Source of the DNA: Flavobacterium silvaticum
Lineage (GTDB): Bacteria; Bacteroidota; Bacteroidia; Flavobacteriales; Flavobacteriaceae
Direction of reading: 5' to 3'
DNA: 64,000 nucleotides
Assembly (NCBI RefSeq): GCF_012911565.1
Contig: NZ_JAAMPU010000096.1
Location: 62,001-126,000, forward strand
The position numbers and the translations under genes were made by a program. The notes below the pieces were generated by a model. That model worked only from the letters and a program-made list of their open reading frames with translations. It was not told the origin of the DNA and searched no databases. Of this stretch, positions 7,574-16,204 are shown in pieces; positions within the stretch are counted from its first letter, which is position 1; each line of letters opens with the position of its first letter.

Positions 7574-9495
7574 TTTACGAATTTTTGGATCAGTAATTCG
7601 GTAATCAGGAAAACCAGCGCCAGTAAGGCAAAAATCTTCCATAAGTCGGTATTGGTGCGATTGTCTTTTATGTCGTCGAATACTTCGGATACGTTGTCGA
7701 TTATAGTGTAACCCGATAACGCATCCACATTCGGTTGTAATCTGCTTTCTGTTCGCGGATAATTGAAGCTGACATCGGCCACACGGCTTTCCTTGTTGAA
7801 AATGCCATAATTGCCGGCGGTAGAAGGCAAATCGGTGAAACTCATTTTTACTTTGTCGTTAAGTGCCTGTTGCACCGGAATAAAAGAAACCTCGTTGTTT
7901 TTGACCGTCAGGATTTCATCTTTGGATAAATTCGACTGCACCACAAACGACTGATTGCGGCCAATGGTCAAAGCCACAACTCCCGAACGCTGGATGTTTC
8001 GCGCCATGTTGTAAAACGTAGGCACGACCAGAGGCGAATTGATAAAGTTGCTGTTCGCCCTGTCGATAGGGGCGCCAAAAAGGAACAGATCCGAAACGCC
8101 GTTCCCGATGCCCGAAAGGAAAGGTTGCTGGTCTTCGAACTGCAAAACAGCAGGCGTGGCCGTTTGCAATGTGAGCGATGATTTGGCTTTCGGATACTGG
8201 AAATTATCGGTCTTGCGCTCAAAAACACCGGCATATAAGGGGTGCGTATAAGCGATTTTTGTAATCAGTTTTTCCTGGGAAGCAACGTTCCTGTATTGTG
8301 CTTTTCCAAACGAACCTGCAAAGGCGTTCAGGGATTCGGCTGTAGACTGGGCAGATGGAATCAGGACGATGTTTCCGCCTTTGGCATAAAAATCCTTGAG
8401 TGTCGTAGTCAACGCCGCCGGAATTTCCTTCAGGTTATTGAGAATTATCGCGTCCTGTTTGGCAATCTGGTTGTAATCGAGCTGGCCAAGCGGCAGGTTG
8501 AGGTAATCGAATTCGGCCGCTGTGTATATGCGTGAAAGGAATTGGGAATCTGCCGTTTCACCAATGCTAAGCACTTTTATCTTTTTTGGCGCCGATATGC
8601 TGAAGAAGTATTCGTTGTCATAATCCAATCCGTTTTCAGACACCGAAGCGCTTCCGTTGAAATCGGCTCGCGGCAACATGAACAATTGTGTTTTGCTGCC
8701 CGATTCCATTTTGACGACGGTTTTGGCGAGCAATTTTCCGTTGTTCGTAATGGCGACGGGAACTTCTTTTTCGGAATCTCCCGATGCATTGATGCGGACA
8801 CCGATTTCGTAAAAATTGTCAAGCGTCTGGTTTAGGTAAACGCTGTCGATCGAGATATTTCCACTGTGTTCGGCTTCGGGAACCAAAAACCAGGTGTTTG
8901 CATTTTTAGGTACGGATGACAACTCCTTTTGTTCGAGGCCGGCGGCATCGGTAATGACGATGATGTCTTTTCCGACCGACGATTTACGTGAATTGACACG
9001 TGCCATGAGGTTTTCCAGACGAAATTCAGAAGGGCTGTACGTAATTTTCTGCAAGTCACGTCCAGACGATTTGATATCGGTATTCCAAAATTGGCCGTCG
9101 GTTGTCAACAATGAAAATGTAGCCTCTTCGGGAATATTCTCCAATAAATCCTCGATGCTTCTTTTGAGCAGTTCTCCTTTTTTTCCTTTGGCCTGCATGC
9201 TGAAAGAATTGTCAAGGACGATGTACATTTCGTTCGATTTCGATTTGAAATCCTTTGCATTGAAAAACGGCTGGGCGAACGCGATGATCAAGGCGGCAAG
9301 CAAAAGCAATCTGGTCGCAAGCAACAGCCATTTCTTGATGACCGAACTTTTGCGTGTTTGCTGGCTCAGTTCCTGGAGCAGCTTTACGTTGGTGAAATAC
9401 TGTTTCTTAAAACGCCTGAGTTGGAAAAGGTGGACGATAACCGGGATGATCAGCAAGAAAAGGAAGTAAAGAATCTCGGGGTGTCTGAACTGCAT
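7570..9495 (-). CDS. BatA/VWA-domain membrane protein
   Basis: A 641-aa protein starting with the BatA N-terminal domain (FRHPEILYFLFLLIIPVIVHLFQLRRFKKQYF), a second hydrophobic helix at about 57-75, then a von Willebrand factor A domain whose MIDAS motif DNSFS is at 95-99. A long soluble, probably periplasmic region follows, and a final helix near the C-terminus (LWKIFALLALVFLITELLIQKF). The family is linked to Bacteroides aerotolerance (Bat) operons, although this gene is with a dihydroorotase-like gene rather than other bat genes. It is the first gene of the coupled operon; a TATTTTTG element lies 16 bases upstream of the ATG. Confidence 0.88.
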   Translation of the reverse strand: MQFRHPEILYFLFLLIIPVIVHLFQLRRFKKQYFTNVKLLQELSQQTRKSSVIKKWLLLATRLLLLAALIIAFAQPFFNAKDFKSKSNEMYIVLDNSFSMQAKGKKGELLKRSIEDLLENIPEEATFSLLTTDGQFWNTDIKSSGRDLQKITYSPSEFRLENLMARVNSRKSSVGKDIIVITDAAGLEQKELSSVPKNANTWFLVPEAEHSGNISIDSVYLNQTLDNFYEIGVRINASGDSEKEVPVAITNNGKLLAKTVVKMESGSKTQLFMLPRADFNGSASVSENGLDYDNEYFFSISAPKKIKVLSIGETADSQFLSRIYTAAEFDYLNLPLGQLDYNQIAKQDAIILNNLKEIPAALTTTLKDFYAKGGNIVLIPSAQSTAESLNAFAGSFGKAQYRNVASQEKLITKIAYTHPLYAGVFERKTDNFQYPKAKSSLTLQTATPAVLQFEDQQPFLSGIGNGVSDLFLFGAPIDRANSNFINSPLVVPTFYNMARNIQRSGVVALTIGRNQSFVVQSNLSKDEILTVKNNEVSFIPVQQALNDKVKMSFTDLPSTAGNYGIFNKESRVADVSFNYPRTESRLQPNVDALSGYTIIDNVSEVFDDIKDNRTNTDLWKIFALLALVFLITELLIQKFVK

Positions 9496-9511
9496 TCCGG
9501 TTTTTAGTTGC

Positions 9512-9519
9512 CAAAAATA
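9512..9519 (-). promoter_or_regulatory. Bacteroidota -7 element before the BatA-like operon
   Basis: Minus-strand TATTTTTG fits TANNTTTG and lies 16 bases upstream of the ATG at 9495. No clear -33 TTG was found, so promoter activity is inferred from the -7 element alone. Confidence 0.45.
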
Positions 9520-9538
9520 CGGAATTTTATCATGTGTT

Positions 9539-9573
9539 TTGGCTGATGGATCTGATTTTAAAAACTACTTTTG
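9539..9573 (+). promoter_or_regulatory. Promoter before the lactonase gene (TTG-N24-TACTTTTG)
   Basis: TACTTTTG at 9566-9573 matches TANNTTTG; a TTG at 9539-9541 lies 24 bases upstream, one base over the usual 17-23 range. The gene's ATG is at 9592. Confidence 0.55.
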
Positions 9574-9591
9574 AGTTCCATAATTCCTTAT

Positions 9592-10698
9592 ATGAAAACA
9601 CGATTCCTTATCCCGATATTTTTTACGATCATGACCGCATCGGCACAAAACAAAGTCAATCTTTTGGTTGGTACGTACACGAATTCCTGCGACAGTAAAG
9701 GGATTTATGTGTATGAATTCGATACGGCGACGGCAGATGTGAAGCTCAAAGCGACATCGGACAAAATCATAAACCCGAGTTACCTGACCGTTTCGCCTGA
9801 CCGAAAAAAAGTATGGGCCGTCAATGAAGACGGTGCAAAAAGCGGAGTCACTTCATTCGCTTTCGATGCCAAAAAAGGAACGCTCAAAACCCTGAATTCC
9901 CAGGAAACATTAGGCGCCGATCCCTGTTTCATCATGAACGACAAGGGAAATGTGATCACGGCCAATTACAGCGGCGGTTCCATCAGTGTCTTCAAAAACC
10001 AACCCGATGGCAAGTTGGATAAAGCCTGCCAGATTGTTACGCATGAAGGCCATAGTATGCGCAAACAGCAAAAGTCGCCACATATGCATCAGACGCAATT
10101 GGCACCCGATAAAAAATTCGTGATTGCAAATGACCTCGGGACAGACCGGATTTACGTTTACAGATATTATCCCGAATCTGAAAAACAGGTACTTGAATTC
10201 CAGGATACGATTCCCGTCAAAACAGCGAGCGGGCCAAGGCATTTAACGTTCAGCCCGGATGGGAAATCGGCTTATCTGCTTCAGGAACTGGATGGAACAT
10301 TGACGGCTTATCATTATGCGGAAGGAAAATTCAGCCGGTTCCAGGAAACGACGGTCGTAAATCCGGATTCGAAAAGTGATGCTTCAGCCGCAGATATCCA
10401 TATTTCTCAGGATGGCAAATTCCTATACGCTACCAACAGGGGCGATGCCAATACGATTACTACATTTAGTGTTGGCACAAACGGCCGTCTGTCATTGATT
10501 GAAACCATCGCGACAGGAGGGAAAGGCCCACGTAACTTCACCTTGTCGCCTGATGGTAATTTTGTCCTCGTCGCGCATCAGTATTCCAATGATGTCATCA
10601 TTTTCAAACGAGATAAGCTTACCGGAAAGCTTACGGACTCCGGGAAGAAGATAGCATTATGTTCTCCGGTGTGTTTGGTTTTCGCGCCCCAGGATTGA
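9592..10698 (+). CDS. Exported lactonase (6-phosphogluconolactonase-type beta-propeller)
   Basis: A 368-aa seven-bladed beta-propeller of the lactonase family. It has repeated blades with the pattern LTVSPDRKKVW, LTFSPDGKSAYLL and FTLSPDGNFVLVAHQ, and begins NLLVGTYTNSCDSKGIYVYEFD as in YbhE-type proteins. A short signal peptide (MKTRFLIPIFFTIMTASA, then Q) predicts export. The start at 9592 was chosen because it begins this signal peptide and sits 19 bases after a good -7 element. The sugar lactone acted on is not known, and an export signal argues against a pure pentose-phosphate role. Confidence 0.88.
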   Translation: MKTRFLIPIFFTIMTASAQNKVNLLVGTYTNSCDSKGIYVYEFDTATADVKLKATSDKIINPSYLTVSPDRKKVWAVNEDGAKSGVTSFAFDAKKGTLKTLNSQETLGADPCFIMNDKGNVITANYSGGSISVFKNQPDGKLDKACQIVTHEGHSMRKQQKSPHMHQTQLAPDKKFVIANDLGTDRIYVYRYYPESEKQVLEFQDTIPVKTASGPRHLTFSPDGKSAYLLQELDGTLTAYHYAEGKFSRFQETTVVNPDSKSDASAADIHISQDGKFLYATNRGDANTITTFSVGTNGRLSLIETIATGGKGPRNFTLSPDGNFVLVAHQYSNDVIIFKRDKLTGKLTDSGKKIALCSPVCLVFAPQD

Positions 10699-10720
10699 TA
10701 TTCCGGCCTGATCAAATCTT

Positions 10721-10772
10721 TGTTACGTTATTTTCTGTTACGTAAAATCGCGTAACAGAAAATTGCGTAACA
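10721..10772. repeat. 52-bp palindromic GTTACG element, copy 1
   Basis: Two 21-bp arms (10722-10742 and 10751-10771) match at 19 of 21 positions around an 8-nt spacer, each arm being bounded by GTTACG/CGTAAC. It lies between the convergent lactonase and peroxiredoxin genes. A second 52-bp copy at 45392-45443 is identical at 43 of 52 positions. It may act as a bidirectional terminator or be a REP-like element. Confidence 0.85.
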
Positions 10773-10799
10773 CATTTTTCCGGCTTCAAAAAAAGTAGC

Positions 10800-11249
10800 T
10801 TAACCTTCGAGCAATTGGGCCGCGTGGTCTTTTGACTTTACTTTATCGATGACGCGTTCCACGATTCCGTTTTCATCGATCACGAATGTGGTCCTGTAGA
10901 TTCCGTCGAACGAAAGCCCCATGAATTTTTTCGGGCCCCAAACCCCGAACGCATCGATGATTTTGTGGTCGACATCACTCAATAACGGGAATTTGAGTTC
11001 GTGTTTTTTGGCAAAGTTCGATTGTTTTTTAACCGTATCGGCACTCACACCAAGCAATGCATACCCTTTCTTTTTGAGCAATGCATAATTGTCGCGCAGG
11101 TTGCAGGCTTCAACCGTACAAGTTGGTGTGCTTGCGGCCGGATAGAAAAACACGATGAGTTTTTTTCCTTTGTAGTCAGACAGGGAACGTTTTTTTTCGT
11201 CCTGGTCGAGAGCAGAGAAATCTGGGACTTTGTCGCCTGGTTTTAGCAT
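10800..11249 (-). CDS. bcp: Thioredoxin-dependent peroxiredoxin, Bcp/PrxQ type
   Basis: A 149-aa cytoplasmic peroxiredoxin that reduces hydroperoxides using a thiol donor. The peroxidatic Cys44 and resolving Cys49 are in TPTCTVEACNLRD, the five-residue spacing of the Q subfamily; the preceding FFYPAAS and the late FVIDENGIVERV are also typical. It lies downstream of trpA on the same strand with a heptamer array between, so it probably has its own promoter. Confidence 0.94.
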   Translation of the reverse strand: MLKPGDKVPDFSALDQDEKKRSLSDYKGKKLIVFFYPAASTPTCTVEACNLRDNYALLKKKGYALLGVSADTVKKQSNFAKKHELKFPLLSDVDHKIIDAFGVWGPKKFMGLSFDGIYRTTFVIDENGIVERVIDKVKSKDHAAQLLEG

Positions 11250-11253
11250 TTTG

Positions 11254-11276
11254 ATTAATAATTAATGATTAACAAT
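11254..11276. repeat. Heptamer array ATTAAYN x3
   Basis: Three tandem units (ATTAATA, ATTAATG, ATTAACA) lie directly upstream of the bcp start codon. They belong to the RTTAAYN heptamer family found at several gene borders in this window. Confidence 0.65.
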
Positions 11277-11313
11277 GAAGAATTCGGTGCGCCAAGATAC
11301 CAAATGCTTTTGG

Positions 11314-12087
11314 CTATCGGAACTTATTTATGAATTGGCTGATGCCTTTGATGCCTTCTTTTTCCAGCTGACGGATGAAAGAGCTGCCAATGATGCCGCC
11401 GTCACTATACCTTGAAGCACTTTCGAAACTTTTTTTGTCGTGGATTCCGAAACCTGCGATGCATGGATTTTGAAGATTCAAAGCTGCAATCCGCTTGAAA
11501 TAGGTTTCTTCCACGTTTGAAAATACCTTGTTGTTTCCGGTGACTCCGGGCGATGATACCAGATAGGTGAATCCGGTGGACAGGGAATCGATGTATCGGA
11601 TCCTGTCGTCTGAGGTTTGAGGCGTGACCAATAAGATATTTTTTAGGTTGTACCGATCCAGGATTTCGACATAATCGGTTTCAAATTGTTCCGGCGGCAA
11701 ATCAGGGATGATCAACCCATCGATTCCAACTTTCTGGCAGTTTTCACAAAAATCCTCAAACCCATATTGCAGCAACGGATTCAGGTAAGCCATCAAAATC
11801 AATGGAATCTGTACCGATTCGCGAATGTTCGACAACTGTTCAAAAAGTACTTTCGCGTTTATTCCGTTTGAAATAGCGATAGACGATGAATGTTGGATAA
11901 CCGGCCCGTCGGCCAACGGATCGCTGAACGGCAGCCCGATTTCGATCATATCGGCCCCGCTTTTTTCAAGTTCACGGATAATTTCCGTGGTGTCATGCAA
12001 CTCCGGAAATCCGGCCGTAAAATAAACAGAGATGATTTTCTTTGCTGATGCGCGGCTTTTGTCGATTTGTTTTTTGATCCGATCCAT
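11314..12087 (-). CDS. trpA: Tryptophan synthase alpha subunit
   Basis: A 257-aa TIM-barrel protein that cleaves indole-3-glycerol phosphate to indole, passed to TrpB. Family motifs are clear: YFTAGFPELHDT, catalytic Glu in DMIEIGLPFSDPLADGP, catalytic Asp in IIPDLPPEQ, and phosphate-binding GFGIHDKKS and GGIIGSSF. I chose the ATG at 12087 (MDRIKKQIDK) because it follows the trpB TAA by one base. It is the last gene of the trp operon. Confidence 0.97.
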   Translation of the reverse strand: MDRIKKQIDKSRASAKKIISVYFTAGFPELHDTTEIIRELEKSGADMIEIGLPFSDPLADGPVIQHSSSIAISNGINAKVLFEQLSNIRESVQIPLILMAYLNPLLQYGFEDFCENCQKVGIDGLIIPDLPPEQFETDYVEILDRYNLKNILLVTPQTSDDRIRYIDSLSTGFTYLVSSPGVTGNNKVFSNVEETYFKRIAALNLQNPCIAGFGIHDKKSFESASRYSDGGIIGSSFIRQLEKEGIKGISQFINKFR

Positions 12088-12088
12088 A

Positions 12089-13267
12089 TTAAATAGAAAA
12101 ATAATCGATATAGGTTTGTAAGTCTTTATCGCCACGACCCGAAAGATTCACCACGACGACATCATCTTTTTTGAATTTGAGTTTTTCGAGGGCCGCCAAT
12201 GCATGCGCACTTTCAATGGCTGGGATGATTCCTTCCAATCGGCACAAATCCAATCCGGCTTTCATGCTTTCGTCATCGGTTACCGATAAAAATTCCGCCC
12301 GGCCCGAATCAAACAAATGTGCATGCAACGGCCCGATTCCCGGATAATCCAAACCGGCTGATATGGAATGTGGCTCGGTGATTTGCCCGAATTCATCTTG
12401 CATCAGCAACGTCATGCTTCCGTGTATGATTCCCGGTTTTCCCAAATATGTCGTCGCCGCACTTTCACCGGAATCGACACCTTTTCCGGCGGCTTCGACT
12501 GCAACCAACCGAACTTCTTTTTCATTGAGGTACTCATAGAAAGCCCCGGCCGCATTGCTTCCGCCGCCAACACAGGCAATCACGGCTGTCGGATTTTCGG
12601 AACCAGTCTTTTCCAGTAATTGTTTTTTTATTTCTTCTGAAATGACCGATTGGAAACGTGTCACCATGTCGGGATACGGATGCGGCCCGACGACAGATCC
12701 GATCAGATAATACGTATCGGACGGATTCGCGATCCAATCCCGGATGGCTTCGTTCGTCGCATCTTTCAAAGTCTTTGAACCCGATTCGGCAGTCCTGACT
12801 TCGGCACCGAGCATTTTCATCCGTGCCACATTCGGAGCCTGTCGTTTCACATCGATCGCGCCCATGTAAACCACGCATTTCAGTTGAAGCAATGCACAGA
12901 CCGTAGCCGTGGCGACTCCGTGCTGGCCCGCGCCTGTCTCGGCAATGATGCGTTTTTTGCCTAGCCGTTTGGCCAGCAGGATTTGTCCGATGGTGTTGTT
13001 GATTTTATGGGCACCCGTGTGGCACAGATCTTCGCGTTTAAGATAAATTTCAGCTTGATATTTTTCCGATAGGCTGTTGGCTCTGAAAAGAGGTGTTGGT
13101 CTTCCGGCGAAATCCCGAAGCAATTGACGGAATTCTGTCTGGAAATCATCCGATTGTGAAATGTCGAGATAACAACGACGTAGTTCCTCAACACTCGCAT
13201 GGAGCATTTCGGGGACGTATGCGCCTCCGAATTTGCCGTAAAATCCTGTATCGTTTACTGAAAACAT
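12089..13267 (-). CDS. trpB: Tryptophan synthase beta subunit
   Basis: A 392-aa PLP enzyme that joins indole to serine to make tryptophan. The Schiff-base lysine is in [11 protein letters not shown], the Glu/Gly signature is [14 protein letters not shown], and the PLP phosphate loop is [12 protein letters not shown]. Length is typical of TrpB1. Its start overlaps the end of trpF by 13 bases, indicating coupled translation. Confidence 0.98.
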   Translation of the reverse strand: MFSVNDTGFYGKFGGAYVPEMLHASVEELRRCYLDISQSDDFQTEFRQLLRDFAGRPTPLFRANSLSEKYQAEIYLKREDLCHTGAHKINNTIGQILLAKRLGKKRIIAETGAGQHGVATATVCALLQLKCVVYMGAIDVKRQAPNVARMKMLGAEVRTAESGSKTLKDATNEAIRDWIANPSDTYYLIGSVVGPHPYPDMVTRFQSVISEEIKKQLLEKTGSENPTAVIACVGGGSNAAGAFYEYLNEKEVRLVAVEAAGKGVDSGESAATTYLGKPGIIHGSMTLLMQDEFGQITEPHSISAGLDYPGIGPLHAHLFDSGRAEFLSVTDDESMKAGLDLCRLEGIIPAIESAHALAALEKLKFKKDDVVVVNLSGRGDKDLQTYIDYFSI

Positions 13268-13863
13268 AGTCGTAATTCTTTTAAAAATTCTTGGATTAAT
13301 AGGATATTTTTGATTCCCGGTTGGGTTTCGAATTTGGAGTTGATGTCGATGCCGAAAGGCTTCAATCCGGAATCTTTTAGCTGCTGAATATCGTTTGGGC
13401 CAATTCCGCCACTGATGAAATACGGTTTGTCCGATGGATATTTTTTGAGGATTTCCCAGTCGAACCGGGTTCCGTTACCACCCAATCTTTCTCCTTTGGT
13501 GTCGAACAGGAAATAATCGGCGACGGCTTCGAATGGTTTCAATCGGTCGAAATCAAAATTGGTTGCGACAGAAAAAACTTTTATCCGCATAAAACCGGAA
13601 AATTTTTCGAGAAATTCTGGTGATTCATTTCCGTGGAATTGAATCGCTTTTAAATGATAGAAGGCTGATTTTTCGCGGATTTCATCTTCCGAAGCATTTA
13701 CAAAAACGCCGGTTCTTATTATGGTATCGGAAGTTTCCGGAAGTGATTGTGTGACATTCCGAGGAGAATCGGCGTAAAAAATAAAACCCATAAAATCTGG
13801 TTTCAACGCTGAGACTTCGTTTATGTTTCCTGAATCCGTCATGCCGCAAACCTTGATCTTCAT
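13255..13863 (-). CDS. trpF: Phosphoribosylanthranilate isomerase
   Basis: A 202-aa TIM-barrel enzyme that isomerises phosphoribosyl-anthranilate. It begins [10 protein letters not shown], with the catalytic Cys in KVCGM, and has the catalytic Asp region [18 protein letters not shown], the phosphate loop [11 protein letters not shown] and [16 protein letters not shown]. It is a separate gene rather than fused to trpC. It overlaps trpC by four bases. Confidence 0.97.
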   Translation of the reverse strand: MKIKVCGMTDSGNINEVSALKPDFMGFIFYADSPRNVTQSLPETSDTIIRTGVFVNASEDEIREKSAFYHLKAIQFHGNESPEFLEKFSGFMRIKVFSVATNFDFDRLKPFEAVADYFLFDTKGERLGGNGTRFDWEILKKYPSDKPYFISGGIGPNDIQQLKDSGLKPFGIDINSKFETQPGIKNILLIQEFLKELRLCFQ

Positions 13864-14642
13864 AATGTAGATTTGATTAATTCAGACACTGATTCATACG
13901 GATTTTCCGAAGTCATGAATTGGTCACCGATTAAAAATCCGTCAAAGCCGGCTTGTTTCAATCGCTTGATTTCGTCTGCCGTCTTGATGCCGCTTTCTGA
14001 AATTTTTACTACGGATTTGGGAATGCCACCGACCAATGAAAAACTCGTCTCCAAATCTATTTCCATGGTTTTGAGGTTTCGGTTGTTGACGCCAATCAAC
14101 CCAATTCCAGGACAAACCGATTTTTCGAGTTCTTCCGAATCGTGAACTTCAAGCAAAATTTCCAATCCTAATGAAACGGCAAGTTTTGTAAACGACTGGA
14201 TTTTTTCAGGCGAAAGCAAAGCCGCAATCAGCAATATAGCATCGGCTCCGATCGCTTTGGATTGAAGGATCTGGTATTCGTCTATGATAAATTCCTTGCG
14301 AAGAATGGGAAGGTCGGTCACGCTTCTGGCAATCTGCAAATCATCGGTAGAACCGCCAAAGAATTTTCCGTCGGTTAATATCGACATTCCAGCCGCGCCT
14401 GCTTCCTGGTAATCGGCTACGATTTCATCTATCCAATTCGTGGACTGAGCCAACGTCCTCGAAGGCGAGCGTCTTTTGTGTTCGGCAATAATTCCGGTAG
14501 TATGTGAGCGTAATGAAGCTGCAAGCGACACACATTTTCGGTCGAAAAGGGGCGAAGCTTCAAAGTAGGAAACGGGGATGAGTTTTTTTGTCCTTTCGAC
14601 TTCGATTCGTTTGTAATAGGCGATTTTTTCCAGAATATTCAT
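13860..14642 (-). CDS. trpC: Indole-3-glycerol phosphate synthase
   Basis: A 260-aa TIM-barrel enzyme that closes the indole ring. Signature stretches: IIAEHKRRSPSRTL (substrate lysine), LRKEFIIDEYQI, LLEVHDSEEL, IGVNNRNLKTMEID and ISESGIKTADEI. Four-base overlaps link it to trpD upstream and trpF downstream. Confidence 0.97.
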   Translation of the reverse strand: MNILEKIAYYKRIEVERTKKLIPVSYFEASPLFDRKCVSLAASLRSHTTGIIAEHKRRSPSRTLAQSTNWIDEIVADYQEAGAAGMSILTDGKFFGGSTDDLQIARSVTDLPILRKEFIIDEYQILQSKAIGADAILLIAALLSPEKIQSFTKLAVSLGLEILLEVHDSEELEKSVCPGIGLIGVNNRNLKTMEIDLETSFSLVGGIPKSVVKISESGIKTADEIKRLKQAGFDGFLIGDQFMTSENPYESVSELIKSTL

Positions 14643-15631
14643 AGCGAAATGTGTTGTAATTTTTGGAACGATTTTAAGGCTTTTCCAGATGTCAACGATT
14701 CTTTTGCCAGTTGGAAAGCATCTGTCAGCGATATGTCTTTCATCAATGAAATTCCGGGAGCGGCGTTGGCACAGACTACATCGGATTGGGCTTTTGTGCT
14801 TTTATTTTCAAGGACAGATGTGAAGATTCGGGATGCGTCTTTTATTGTTTTTCCGTTTCCGATTTGATCCGGATGCAATGTTTCCGTCGAGAAATGAGTC
14901 GGTGAAAACACCTTTTCTTCATCGGCGGAAAGTAACTTCCAATCACCTGTCAATGAAATCTCATCGTATCCGTCAAGACCATGGATCACCGAATAGTTCA
15001 TGTCGGTCTGTTGAAACAGATAATGATATTTCCGCGCAAGTTCCAGGTTGAAAACACCCGAAACCTGATTTTTTACAAATGCCGGATTCACCAAAGGCCC
15101 GAGCATGTTGAAAAATGTCGGAACGCCCAATTCACGCCGTATCGGACCGACGTGCTTCATGGCCGGATGGAACAATGGTGCGTGCATGATACAGATTCCG
15201 GCTTCGTCCAAAGAGCGTCTGAGGAAATCTTTGTCGTTTGAAAACCGGATTCCCAGTTCTTCCAGAACATTGCTTGAACCGCAAGTTGACGTTACGCCAT
15301 AATTTCCGTGTTTGGCGACCGGAATGCCGCAGCCTGCCGTTACAAAGGAAGCAAGCGTTGAAATGTTGAAGGTGTCTTTTCCATCGCCTCCGGTTCCGCA
15401 AAGGTCAATCGGGTCGAAATCGCTCAAATCTGTCTGGATGCAAAAGTCGAGCAGGGCGCTTCGGAAACCAGAGAGTTCATCAACTGTAATCGGTCGCATC
15501 ATAAAAACGGTCAGGAATGCGGCGACCTGTGCCGGTGCGACATCGCCTTTTGAAATCTGGCTTAAAGCGTCGTATGCCTCACTTTTGGAAAGCGATTCGT
15601 ATCGGATCAATTTGTTGAGTACCTGTTTCAT
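14639..15631 (-). CDS. trpD: Anthranilate phosphoribosyltransferase
   Basis: A 330-aa enzyme that transfers phosphoribose from PRPP to anthranilate. The PRPP motif DLCGTGGDGKDTFNIST and the anthranilate-site KHGNYGVTSTCGSSNVLEELG are clear, along with HAPLFHPAMKHVGPIRRELGVPTFFNMLGPL. It is separate from trpG (no fusion) but overlaps it by four bases. Confidence 0.97.
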   Translation of the reverse strand: MKQVLNKLIRYESLSKSEAYDALSQISKGDVAPAQVAAFLTVFMMRPITVDELSGFRSALLDFCIQTDLSDFDPIDLCGTGGDGKDTFNISTLASFVTAGCGIPVAKHGNYGVTSTCGSSNVLEELGIRFSNDKDFLRRSLDEAGICIMHAPLFHPAMKHVGPIRRELGVPTFFNMLGPLVNPAFVKNQVSGVFNLELARKYHYLFQQTDMNYSVIHGLDGYDEISLTGDWKLLSADEEKVFSPTHFSTETLHPDQIGNGKTIKDASRIFTSVLENKSTKAQSDVVCANAAPGISLMKDISLTDAFQLAKESLTSGKALKSFQKLQHISL

Positions 15632-16203
15632 AATTGGGAATTTTCAATCCAGTTTTTGAGAATTTGGGTTCCGGATGGTGTCAGGATACTTTCCGGATGG
15701 AATTGGATGCCGCGCACATCGTAGGTTTTGTGTCGCAACGACATGACTTGCCCGTTTGCATCCGTCGATGTGATTTCCAATGCGTCAGGCAGATTTGGAT
15801 CGACGGTCCACGAATGGTATCGGCCTACTTCAAATACATCCGGAATTCCGTAGAACAACCGGTTATCTCTCGAAATAATTTGGGCCTGATCTGATTCTCC
15901 GTGGAAAACGCGTTCCAGATTTATGAGCTTTCCGCCAAAAACCTCGGCTATGGCCTGATGCCCGAGACAAACCCCGAGGATGCTTTTAGTGCCCGAATAT
16001 CTTGAAATAACCGCTGTAAGCAAACCCGCTTCCGAAGGAATTCCCGGTCCGGGAGACAACACGATATGTTGAAACGGTTCGATATCTTCGAGTTCAAAAG
16101 CATCGTTCCTCCAGATGGTGACTTCGCAACCCAAAGCTTCGAAACAATGCAATAAATTATAACTGAAACTGTCGTAATTGTCTATGATGAGTACTTTTTT
16201 CAT
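15628..16203 (-). CDS. trpG: Anthranilate synthase glutamine amidotransferase component
   Basis: A 191-aa class I amidotransferase that supplies ammonia to TrpE. The triad is visible: nucleophile Cys in ILGVCLGHQAI, and His and Glu in GIQFHPESILTPSG. The oxyanion loop LSPGPGIPSEAG is conserved. The ATG follows the trpE stop by one base. Confidence 0.97.
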   Translation of the reverse strand: MKKVLIIDNYDSFSYNLLHCFEALGCEVTIWRNDAFELEDIEPFQHIVLSPGPGIPSEAGLLTAVISRYSGTKSILGVCLGHQAIAEVFGGKLINLERVFHGESDQAQIISRDNRLFYGIPDVFEVGRYHSWTVDPNLPDALEITSTDANGQVMSLRHKTYDVRGIQFHPESILTPSGTQILKNWIENSQL

Positions 16204-16204
16204 G

